Shown here: in pieces, positions 22,118 to 33,000 of the stretch
How positions within the stretch are numbered: position 1 is the first letter of the stretch
How the letters are laid out: each line of letters opens with the position of its first letter
Assembly (NCBI RefSeq): GCF_002105155.1
Contig: NW_019028984.1
Coordinates: forward strand, 248,001-312,000
DNA: 64,000 nucleotides
Direction: 5' to 3'
Source of the DNA: Lobosporangium transversale
Taxonomy: Eukaryota > Mortierellomycota > Mortierellomycetes > Mortierellales > Mortierellaceae
Notes under the pieces: generated by a model
Seen by the model: only the letters and a program-made list of their open reading frames with translations
Databases searched by the model: none
Told to the model about the DNA's origin: nothing
Translations under genes and position numbers: made by a program

Positions 22118-24436
22118 CTAGGTGATCCGCACGTGTCCGATCAAGTTACCTCAGTTACTGAGAACCCCCTTGTCTGTTTACGCGCTGACGCGAACAGAAC
22201 TTTGACAGTATCACCGGCTAATCAAGCTGTTGAGCCACCAATTGGAATTAAGTGGATTCTAGATCAACAGAAGGAGCGGAAAAAGAGACGAGAAGCTGTT
22301 ATGAAAGAGGCGCGCAGAGCAACCAGAGAACATAATCTTAGGCGACAAAGAGCAAAGTTAGATGCCATAGTCAGAAGAGCAGAACGCCACCAGGACCGAG
22401 AGCGAAGGCATGGTGAACGCATGCGAGCCCGCGAAGAAGCGAGGAGACGCCGGACCCAGAACACAAGGAGATATGAGGGTCTGAGCGAGCAAGCTCTGCT
22501 AAGGAGAGCAAAAGTCGACCTGGATTCCAACGAGACACCGTGCCTAAAAGTGATCCCTGAAGTCAACAGAGGCCTAGCCAGGGACACAAATGGAGTTATC
22601 ATTAGTGCCAATACTGAGGAGAAAATCCAACGCCAAAGGGAACGGTACAATATCCAGCCGGGTAATGTCATTTATACGGATGGATCTCTCAAAGATATTG
22701 GCACTGAAAGAGTAAGTATGGCATTTGGTGTGGTAGTCCAGACACAAGAGGGTGAGTTTTACACTGCGCTATCTGGTAGAGTAGCAGGCAACGCATCCTC
22801 GACAAAGGCAGAGCTAGCTGGTTTGTTGGCAGGAATACTTATCAGCCCACGAAACAGACCTATGACAATCCGACTTGATAACAGCGCAGTTGTGACTCAA
22901 TTCCGAGCATTGGTCCGAGGCAGAGTGGATAGCACTTTGCGACAACGTATTAGATCACCGTATGCAGTATGGTGGGCAGCTATACACAACGCATTTATTC
23001 AACAAGGATCGGAAGTCACGGTCGAGTGGGTCAAAGGACATGTCGGCAACAGAGGGAACGAAGAAGCGGACGAAGCAGCAAAACATGGACATTATGGCGA
23101 GCTATGGGATATCAACATAACGGAGCATAATGACATGTACTGCCATGCAAAGTTCAACGGTGTACCAGCGGAAGATGACTTAAGGCAGATCCTTAAGTTA
23201 CAGTCAACAACTCGTACACATCACACGTGGATCGCTCAGAACAGGACGCAGGAGCATGTTAAGGATTGGACAAAAATTGATTGGCGAGCTACTATGAACA
23301 TTGTTCATGATAGCAACCTACCGAAAGGACTCTTCACCAGCCCAGCGGACTGCCAAAAGCGAGCGCACAGGATCAAGAAACTCCATGGAATGTTGCCTAC
23401 ACAGTCATATATGAGACACTGGAGGCCAGACCTTTATGAAGACGGCAACTGCAGAGTGTGTGGGACAGAGGATGAAGATACATCGCACATCTGGAGATGT
23501 CCAAGGACGATGGAGACTCAGGCCGAGAAGTGGAAGGAGATAATCCAAAATGTGAATGTGATAGGGGAGAGGACATGGAGGAAAGAGTTGAAAGCAGTGC
23601 AGGAGCAAGCACAAAGGGCCAGAGAGAGAGGTGTAGACCCACCAAGGACAAAAGAGCCAACTTTTACTGCGGCAGAGGAGGACTACATTTGGGGGACTCT
23701 GGAGATGCATATCGATGGTGTGCGAGAAGTACGACGCCATGGTGATAGGAGCGGCGATGATGAGGAAGAGAGAGAGCACACACCAGATTGGTCTGTGCAG
23801 GACATTTACCACGGAATTACGCCCAAGTCCATTGCTCAGAGTTGGAAAGTTGGCTTCAAGACAACAACAAGGATAGCTACATATATGGCAGGGCGCTTCG
23901 TCAAGGCCATAGAGGAATTCGGTCGTACAGAAATCTGGAACAAACGGTGTAAAGTCACCGTTGAATGGGAAAAGGCTCGTGGAATCACTGCTATAAGCAA
24001 ACGCGCTAGAGGATGCAACTGTGTTGGGGAGCACAGACGCAGTAGCAATGATTTCCTTGTCCCCTCCCTCAGACAAAGACAGAAGCTGAATGTAAAAGAG
24101 ATCTACAAGATCGCGGATGACCGAGTCCGGGACAGTTACCTTGGGAAAACCAAACTGGACGTGATGGAGCGGCTAGGTGGAATGAAGTTTTTGATGACTA
24201 TGGATAGCGGATAATTTGTCGTGTTGCGCAACAGGCCACGTCGGAAAGGTGGACTTTGAGTACCAACCACGGCGGTCAGGGTTTATGAAATCATGGATAC
24301 AGCGGCTCTTGTCGTTTGTGCAGTAATAGCTGTTTATTGACTATAGTTTCTGGAGCATTTTGTTCATAGAGTGTAGAAAATAAATCCCATGACCCTGAGG
24401 GTCCTTGTTATTAAAAAAAAAAAAAAAAAAAAAAAA
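22118..24436 (+). mobile_element. 5'-truncated LINE with intact RNase H ORF and poly(A) tail
   Basis: An open frame runs from just after a stop at 22115 to 24214 (699 codons). There is no authentic ATG at the start, so this is the C-terminal part of a longer ORF2 whose reverse transcriptase is missing. After a basic coiled-coil-like stretch (Arg/Glu-rich, residues ~50-125) comes an RNase HI domain with all four acidic residues in place: YTDGS, KAELAG, RLDNSA and NEEADEAA, plus WVKGHVGNRG. A zf-RVT-type knuckle CRVCGTEDEDTSHIWRC follows. The 3' UTR (24215-24414) ends in a small palindrome, GACCCTGAGGGTC, then CTTGTTATT and an A22 tail. The 5' edge lies 47 bp from tRNA-Ser. Confidence 0.85.
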
Positions 24437-24836
24437 ACCGAACCAGCGGTGCATCTGGCAGCACATCCTCCCATTCACCCACTTGACTAGGACAGCGATG
24501 ATCACAAAGTTTGAGTCCACCCCCAAGATTTGGGTCCACATGCCAGTGGATTTGATCGAATAGGAAAAAAATTAAGTCGTCCTTAGCTAGAGTCGGCACG
24601 CCAGCCTCCGCGGCTTTACACGGGCGTAGCAGGCCACATCGGGAAGATGAACTTCGAGAACCGATCACGGTGTACATTGGTAGAGAAACCATGGATACGA
24701 ATTGGCTCTTCATAGCCATACTATGCGAACTTTGAGAGTTTCGCTTGTTTCATAGTTGAGGGCGATATCATTAATTTAGAGTGAGATTATGAAATAAAAT
24801 TCCTCACCTCTGTGGGTTCTTGTTAAAAAAAAAAAA
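24437..24836 (+). mobile_element. Second LINE 3' end fragment
   Basis: From ~24610 the sequence resembles the 3' UTR of the preceding LINE (CAGGCCACATCGGGAAGATG against CAGGCCACGTCGGAAAGGTG). It ends with the same terminal motif (GTGGGTTCTTGTTA) and an A tail. No frame is preserved. The stretch 24437-24609 is of unclear origin. Confidence 0.6.
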
Positions 24837-25560
24837 AAGTATTACACCACTCAATTTGATAAATGAATGGAGCCCTCTGTTTTGCACAGAGCGATCTGTC
24901 GCTCGTAAAGTGATTTTCAAGTTCATTGACTACCTTGAGCAGGCTATGGAGTAGATTTGAAAGCCACGTTGTAAGAAAACCATCGCCAAGAAGGACTGAG
25001 GTGTGAGACCGAGGCAGAGGCGTACGCCACACACTGGGCCAAGAGGTGACTGGAGTAACGGATGTAGCTTTATGACAGAAGACTTTTGCCCTTGAGGTAC
25101 GACAATGGATGTGCATCGCGACAGGTGCTGTCCAGGACCTACGTTAGACCCACCCGCCGCAAACAGGGTTCTGTTGCAGGGCTTATTAGGACAACGGCAG
25201 TTGAGAACCATGGAAAAGATGGGGCGCTTCCTTTCCTGTACCAGTATGTTTTTGACGTTAAACACGGCGATGAGTCGTGGCAATAGTCGCGCGGTACCCG
25301 AAGGACTTACCGAGGGAGCGTGACTAGACTTGTGGCGACTGTAAAGCGATCCTCTCCGGAGGATAGAGCATCGAGTACATTTTAGACTAGATAGTTCTTC
25401 AGTTTTATAGCGTTGTTCGTTTAGGGGCCTCGTAGGTCCTTATTATCAAAAAAAAAATAGTATTGTCCGTTTAGAGAGGCAAATTGTTATAAAAAAACCC
25501 TGCTGTTTATTGCATTGTTCGTTTAATGAGACTAATTGTTATAAAAAAAATAAAATAAAA
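24837..25560 (+). mobile_element. Third LINE-like 3' end and short tandem 3' terminal repeats
   Basis: Ends with GGGCCTCGTAGGTCCTTATT and an A tail at ~25449-25458. Two further short copies of the terminal motif follow (ATTGTCCGTTTAG, then ATTGTTCGTTTAA, each ending TTGTTATAAAA). It looks like reiterated 3' ends of the same retroelement family. The body (24837-25400) encodes nothing I recognise. Confidence 0.45.
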
Positions 25561-25893
25561 AAAGGTAATACAGAGGACGCAATTGTGCTCGTTATCAAAA
25601 AGAATTAAAATATTTATATATATAAAAAATAATATGTGTAGAATCATAGTAATAAAAAGCTGTCTATTGTGTGAAAAGCGATCAGCAAAGTCATCATGTC
25701 TATTTAGAGGTGGCAAAGATTAATATGAATTTTCGTAGTATCAATAACCATTTTTACAGTGGGGGATGGCATATATATACCTTGGCAAGTGACAATTTTT
25801 TATATTTCGCTATTCTTGATTAATGACTTTTTGTAAGAGATCATTGAACAATTGAAAAACTTTATTTTACAAAAATAAAAAATTATACGCCTC

Positions 25894-25925
<32 letters not shown>

Positions 25926-26015
25926 CTATCACTATTTACTAAATGAATGCTACAACCAATGCCCCGATTTCTTCACAAAAACTAGTCATACACAAGTCTT
26001 TTTTTCTTTTTTTTC
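25561..26015. other. AT-rich intergenic DNA with T29 tract
   Basis: Contains (TA)-rich DNA and an uninterrupted T run at 25897-25925, just downstream of the SWIB gene stop. No gene seen. Confidence 0.5.
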
Positions 26016-27567
26016 TCATGCTGTCTGCTCAGGTTTTGTAAGATGGTTGCCAATATACTTGTTCATAGTGAAGCAACTAATTTGGTCTTGTCCATCAAAT
26101 AGTGTCTTGAGTTTACTGTCACAGTTGATCAGGCGTTTGTCTAGCAGTTGAGGTCCCATCCACCCAAAAAAAAAGGGAGGGAAGAGAAGAGAAGAGAAGA
26201 GAAGAGAAGAGAAGGAAACACAATGGATGAGGAACCAATGCTTCAGAAGGAATTGATAAAGTAATATATAAGAATAGCTTACCATTAGGTGCCTGAAGGT
26301 TGTTCTCTTTAATATAAACCCAAATTTGCTTAACGACTTCGGGTCGAGACATCTATAAAAGAAACAGTGAAGTTTAAATGTTAGATATACAAAATCCTAT
26401 ATAATTTAATATCAAAAAGGAGGGAAAAGTTAGTGTTTACCTCAACTTTTCCGGAGGGACCGATTTCTCCTGCATGCCCGATGACATCGTGCAGCGTGGG
26501 GCTGATGAGCATGGGACGTGTGAAGTTATTAACTTTGGGCGTACCATCCTTATTTGTCGGTGTCTTACGCTTGGATTTATCATCTGTAGACCTTTTTGAT
26601 GATGCCTTTGACGGCTTGGCCTTAGACTTTGATTTCACTTTTACTTTCTTTGATGAAGATGAAGTCTTAAGTTTCTTAGTTGCTGATCCTTTGTCCTCTT
26701 CTACAGATGAGAACGATGCGTCTGATTCACCTCCTACATCGTCGCCGTCCTCAGAACCATCCTCCGAAGCAATGGCTGATGTAAGTGCTGATGCTGGCAC
26801 TGGATTTGGTTTAGGAGGCATGTATGATGTTGGAGGGAGAGATACTCCGAAGGCAATTGTCTGTGGCGGCAATTGCTGCTGTTGCTGCTGCTGCTGTTGT
26901 TGTTGATAACGATTGCCGTTTGATTCAGGCGTGGCACCATTCAGTACAGCACGCTCGATCTGGTTCACAGTGTGAAACATCGATTCATTAGTAAATTCGA
27001 TTTTTTTTGGCAAAAGGAAAATTCCGATCCATGCTTTCAAAGAAAAAAAAAAAAAAAGGGTAAGGGAGCATACAAAGGACAGGAGAGGTTGAACATAAAA
27101 ATCTTACATCGTCCGTGATCTGTTGGTATATTTCCATAACCATGTCATCAAAGTCCTTCTTCACATCCTCAAGACTAGTATTAGTGAGAGACTCTATCTG
27201 TTTCCTGATTTTACGTGCAGATACGGTGGTGATATCAGCCTGGCGGATAAGTTCTAAATCAATACGATCAATATTGGTTATTTATTATGTATTAAAATCG
27301 AGCCAAGATGTATGTCATACACCAAAGCGTTGAAGGATCATCAAGCATGGCGAAGCAATGAAGGCGATGATAGTGGGGTTTAGTACACACAGCCTGTCGA
27401 TCGTATTACTAGTGCTTCAATTGCATTATCACCATGATGAGGCGTAATGAATCGAGGCAAGAAGAAATGATTATTATTGCCCATCAAGAGACATTCCTAT
27501 TCACAAGGCTAACTTCTTTCCTACAGTAATTACCTTCCACTTTGGCACGGTAAATGTCCACGCTCAT
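26016..27567 (-). CDS. DEK_C plus SWIB/MDM2 domain protein (UAF30/TRI1-like)
   Basis: Minus-strand exons: 27567-27534, 27253-27108, 26959-26441, 26352-26283 and 26140-26016, giving 297 residues in consistent phase. Residues ~1-60 (VDIYRAKVEELIRQADITTV, SARKIRKQIE and LEDVKKDFDDM) are a DEK C-terminal-type helical domain. The middle contains a poly-Gln run, an acidic patch and a Lys/Ser-rich segment. The C terminus is a SWIB fold: FTRPMLISPTLHDVIG, MSRPEVVKQIWVYIKENNLQ, KLKTLFDGQDQISCFTMNKY. The same arrangement occurs in yeast Uaf30, a subunit of the Pol I upstream activating factor, and in Tri1. A chromatin or rDNA transcription role is therefore likely, but the exact orthologue is undecided. 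Intron 4 carries a (GAAGA)n microsatellite. Confidence 0.9.
26176..26213. repeat. (AGAAG)n microsatellite in a SWIB-gene intron
   Basis: The pentamer repeats about seven times on the plus strand, giving a pyrimidine-rich run on the gene strand within intron 4. Confidence 0.85.
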
Positions 27568-27645
27568 CTTGGGTTGGAAATCAATTAACCAAAAAATGGA
27601 AAGGTATCTTTGTATTTATACTGAGGTTTTGAAGTATTGGAGCTG

Positions 27646-27676
<31 letters not shown>

Positions 27677-30087
27677 TTAATGTGGAAAGTGCTTCTTGAA
27701 CTTTCACACAAAAGTTGACCAAAGAATGTCGATTCAATTACTGATGAAGCAATGTGGAGAAGAGCTGTGCTAAAAAAAGCGTGCTTTGGTATTCTACATG
27801 CCCCTCAAATGTGGCTGCAATAATTGTTTTGCCTCACAACACGTGCAAAATTGCCCCAACCTGACCCGTGAGGAGATGTTTGATCAGTTGGGATTGGGCT
27901 AAGCACAAGGATTGCAGGAGAGTACAGTAGTTTGTGGTTGCTGATGGGCGATACCACACTTTAAACAATAATGACAAGAATCCTTGAGGAAAAACTTGTT
28001 ATGCACGGTCTACTAAGTAGAAATATCCCCTTGGCTCTTTGAAGCATTTCATGTCTCACATGTCGGTGGTATATTTTCAAATGAGAATTAGGCATCGTAG
28101 TTAATCGGAATGCTAGCAGACGTATATATACATTTATATATATAATATACAATACTGATTGTTGTTTACAGGAACCCACACTGCCTCATTTTCCTATTCA
28201 TTCGAATAGCAAATGGTGGAGCGCGAAGAAGTCTTTCGAGAGGGGGAGAATAAATATTTGGTCAATCTGGCCAATCTGCTTCAACCTTTTTAATTTCATA
28301 CATGTCAGGATCTGGATGGGAAATTCGAGGGCGAGACCCTCGATTGGTGAAAGGAAAAAAAAATAAAAAAATCGTGTCGTCATTGTTTGCGCGGTTTTTT
28401 AATAACAAACGCGAAAAGGAGAAAAGAGAAAGTTCGAGAGGCGCTTCACCCCGCTTTGATTTAGATGAGTCGGTGCGTGGAACTAACAAGGAACTGTCGG
28501 CTTCTGGGGACATTTCAAAAAAAAATATTGCAATACGTTTTGAATTTCTCAATGAAATTCTGACCTGTTATTAGTACCACTTCTCAAGTCAAATATGCAT
28601 TAAAACATCATAGTGTCCCTGGCTCTTTTCTTGTCCCTTGTTATCTTAGCTAATAGTTAGTTTCCACAATATTCTGAGGATGTACTCTTGAGGAGAAAAA
28701 CGAGAATAGTAATAAAATAGGGACAGGGAGTGGAGAACAAGGAGTAGGGACAATGCACAGCTTGTTATAAACCTATTTATTGTATTAGGACGTCCGCGCT
28801 TTATGAAAATGTCGATGTTCGGTATCCTTCAAGAGAAGAACTTGCAAAAGTTGCACGGTAAAAATATTAAAAGAATGGACACGTGGATGACCTAGTCGCA
28901 GAGCCATTCTTTTGATAGCGATATTTTCAGTAATAAAACGATCGACACATGCGCCAGTGCAACACTAACCGTATATATCTTCTATCCGGGCACAAACGAT
29001 CGCAGTCGTTCGTTCTAGTGCCTATTTAGTCCAATTCTCTTACTAAAAGCTTGAGATTGTGCAGGAATGTAATCGGACACGGACTCTAAGAAGGAAATGA
29101 AGAGAAAAGGTGTTGGTGGCTATGTGTTGGATACTTGATAGTTTTCAAAGAGCGGAAAGTTTGACATGGCATCATGTGTATTTGCCTTTTACCAAACAAT
29201 ATCTCCCCTATCTCTTACCATCTTGTCTTTGACCCTATGATGCTCACAACGATTGCAGTGATGTGTTTTTATTATTATCATTATTGTTATTGTCATTTTT
29301 TTTTGTTGGTGAGCTTAGTTTAGCCATTCTCGAGGACTTGAATAGCAAAGCAGACAGTGGTACAAGTCCTCTTTTTTTTTTTTTTTGCGATCCAAGATCT
29401 GGAATTGAAAAAAGACAAAGAGCCTAAGAGATTAGCCTAACACCAATATAATAAAACAAGGCTATTCGTCTATTTGTCATTGATGCGATTTCCTTTGCTT
29501 TTATAAGCCGTCTTTTTCTTTTTTTTTGTCTTTGAAGGCGCATATCGGCAAATGCAGATGCAGTGTTGCATTTTGCATGGTGCTCTCGCTGCATACTTGG
29601 GGACACAAAAAAAGAAAAAATGAGTGAACGCATTCTTACAAGGACAGGAGTTAAATGTGTATATTTTGCCATGCCATGCTTTGCCATGTCATTTCAAAAC
29701 TAAAAACGACAAACACGTTGAGCACAAACAATTACAACCTCCATGATAGAATATGAAGCAAATTCACATTTCAAATTTACTTCTCATTCAATTACTCTCT
29801 CTCTTTTTCATTCTGTCATTCCCTCTTTTCTTTCTTGTTTTTTTTTTTTTTTTTTTTTTTCTTCATTCATCAAGTACATTGTTGACAATAAGCACTGCAG
29901 GTAAACTCACTAAAACTCAGGCACAGTTTTATTTTTTGTTTTGTTGGTTCCCTGCCTGTTGGGTTGTCACCATCTCACTCTTATTATGTCTATGGTGTCC
30001 CTCCCATTTATCATAGTCTTCTTTTGATTATTTACTTTAATCCTCAACAGAAACACAACTCTCTCACATACACTTTAGCATAATAAC
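27568..30087. other. Long intergenic region between divergent SWIB and histidine-kinase genes
   Basis: No supported gene in 2.5 kb. It contains a TTA trinucleotide run (27649-27677), an AT-rich stretch near 28130-28150, a T run at 29838-29860 and a strongly pyrimidine-rich leader (29790-30080) ahead of the kinase ATG. An open frame of 90 codons at 28302-28574 is Lys/Arg/Ser-rich without a motif. Confidence 0.5.
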
Positions 30088-33000
30088 ATGTCCGAATCCA
30101 CGGAAGCTTTGCACCAACCGCCTGCTATTGCTGTCGCCATCACTGCTCACAACGATACACTTTTACTACAACACCAACAACACCAACAACAACAACAAGT
30201 TATGCTCCTTCCTTCGCAATATTTACAACAACAACAGCTGCTCTTACAACAACAACTGCTACTATCGCACCAACATCAACAACAGCAACAGCAACAGCAA
30301 CAGTTAAGACAGCCTACTTCACGCGCACCGTCTCCTACACCACCACAGTCTAAGAGTGATATCAACAATAACAATGCTACCTTAGCTCAGGAACAGTACC
30401 AAAACTTCCTTTTCCTTCAGCAGCAACAACAGCAGCAACAACAACAGCAACAACAACAACAGCAACAACAGCAACAGCAGCAACAATACCAGTACTTTAT
30501 TCAATATCCTCAATCCCAGGCACTTTATCCCATGGACCCTGTTGTAAATGCTGAATGGGATCCAGATACAGCAGCAGCAATCATAAATATGACAGCTGAC
30601 AACACTACCAATACATCTGCTTCCGTATCACAGCATGCACATGAGAGGGTTCGCCAGTTTGATATGAGTAGATTTATTGACTTTTGTGTTGAAGCATCTA
30701 CTCTACTCGAGACGCTTCATCAAAACGGGCTTATCCATGGACAACTTTGCCCCACGTCGTTCCGCTGGGAAGAGTCATCGTCTATGAAGTCTACTGATAG
30801 CCATGTCAACGGCAATAACAGTAACAGCAGCAGTAGCAGCAACCTTGCTAACAGCAAAACTGCTTCATCTCAAGCTTCCGCCTCCGCAACATCCAAGCCG
30901 GAAATGGATCATACTTTGAGTAAAGGTCTTACTACTACTCCCTCGCTACACTATAGTCACCAGACACATCCAAGCAGTACTAGCAGCAATAGTGCCAGTA
31001 AAAGCCATAGCTCTTGGCGGACAGGGAAACAAAGGAGATACTCACTTGTCCTTGACTGCACACACCTCCGCGAGCATTCTCAGTCCTCCTTCAATGATCT
31101 TAGCTCCACTTCATTCACTGTTGCTGGACCTAGTCAAGCTGGAACAAACAACACAGCAATAGCAATGCCAGAGTCGGGTCCAAGCATCGGATCTGTTATT
31201 GATCCTACACTCTTTTCGCCTTTAGACCTCAATTTACCACCCTATACTAGTACTAATGGCGCTGTCATCCACGACGCCATCACTTCACGCGTCGCACGCT
31301 TCAAGCGTTCGTTCCTATTTTCATCCTCCTCTTCTCCAGCTGTCACTCCTTCATCTTCATCGTCATCATCTTCATCGCCATCATCCAGCATGTCCTCTTC
31401 GCCCTTGTCTACATCATCATCTCAAGCGACGACTCCTTCTCCTGGAGGGGTTTCTGGACCAACTTTCCAACCCATGCCTGTCAAGCAGCACTTCCTACTG
31501 CATATTCCCCAGGTAGGGCCAGCTTTTTTATCCTTTGTGGTTTTTTGTGTTTACTTCCTGTGATGCCCATTTCTACTTTTTCCTGCATCAGACACCCTTA
31601 TGCAAGGCAATCTGGTCATAGTGCATCGTGCATTTTTTTTTTTTTTTTTTTGCTGACATTTTGACCTGAAAGATCACATTGGTGAAACAGACGGAAAAGA
31701 AAAAGGAGAAAAAGACAATTAGACTAATAATTCAGTCTGGCAAGCTTTTTTTTACCAGAGCAGGCATATTTGACATTAAGGGATGGGTTACTGAACGACA
31801 CTAAATAAAACATTCTCTTTTATTGCATATATTAGGGGTTGCATTCACCTTCTGGGTGTGTTCTTCCTGTCCAAATAGATATCTATTCTCTCGGTACGGC
31901 TCAACAACAAAGAGTGTCCATGTTGGAAATGGGCAGAAAGAATACTGGCTGACCTCGTGTGGTTTTGTTTTTTTGTTGTCTGCATATGCATCTCCGTAGT
32001 CTCTCACAGAGGGGATCTACATTCGATTTTAATTAATTTCTTGTGCTTTGGGCATCTGTTTACATCATTGCCATATGTCATCTCTCATAGGTGTCATGTT
32101 TTACTACTTATGGGCTTCATACACAACATTTCAGCCAGGGGACTTAAATCCTGGGGCCATCGCAGAAGAATTAGATGCAGTCGCATCAGGGTTTGGAGCA
32201 ACATTTTCAGAACGAGTGTCTGCTCATCCAAATACACCTGCGTTACTGGCCAATGTCATCTTAAGAATGGTAGCCAAGGTAAGCCATGAAACACCTCAAT
32301 TTCCGAGTGCTTCTGTTACGATTTTCAATCTGATGTTCTTGATTAAGTTATGAGTAGGAAGGAGATTAACAAACTCGTGCGAAAATGAATGCAATTTCAT
32401 GTGAAACAGAGTTCTAAGGACAGATTCTCGAGCATGGTTCAGGTTAGAAAAGAGTTGACGGCTATCAAAGACCAGGAACATGAAGCGCTGAAGAAGGATG
32501 CTGAATCTAAGGTAGGGAGTATGTAGCGTATAGCAAAATGATAGCGTCTAGAGATTAGAACGACAGAAATGATAATAGGATGCAATTGTAATTGTTTGAC
32601 ATCGTAAAAAGCTACAATACGAAAGAAGCCTTTCTTTGAAGATCCTCCCTTCTACTTTCTCAAGACTGCTTCATTTTGCACTCTTTATACTCACACTCCA
32701 AATGCTTTCTTGGATTTATAAATTCATATCAACCATCCCCAAACTGGTCTTATTCAATTATGTATTTTATATTTCTATTTGCTTTACTGACATCATTCTA
32801 CATCCTTCTTCTCTGCTTTTATTAGGCACTCAACAGAAGTTTGACAGCCAATAAAGGCCTTCAGATACAGGGAACATCGTTCTCCTCATATTCTTCGTCT
32901 ACCACAGCGCGACCATCCTCGCCCACCAACTCTAACTACTCCTTCAAATCTACATCCACCCATACAAGTCAAGATCATGATATAGGCTCGTTCTCAACCC

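Larger units (their letters stand above)
20597..22190. repeat. Inverted duplication, arm 1 (pairs with 53620-54575)
   Basis: The reverse complement of this segment recurs at 53620-54575, apart from the 610-bp insertion at 21241-21850 that only this arm has. Identity is highest around 20700-21240 and 21851-22070. There, the short frames of 81, 64 and 60 codons translate identically in both arms. It falls off at both ends: several mismatches per 50 bp around 20620-20670, and clearly diverged beyond the tRNA at 22071-22190. The content is a retroelement fragment, tRNA-Ser and the 5' edge of a LINE fragment. Confidence 0.85.

Noticed and set aside
22133-22135. GTG as a start codon for the RNase H protein
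   Set aside because: Nuclear eukaryotic genes rarely use GTG, and the frame is open upstream to 22118. The element is simply 5'-truncated.
22264-24076. Minus-strand frames across the LINE ORF
   Set aside because: Antisense shadows; the plus strand carries the RNase H and zinc-knuckle motifs.
28302-28574. 90-codon basic frame as a small gene
   Set aside because: Low complexity, no homology recognised, the opposite strand is also open, and there is no splice or promoter support.
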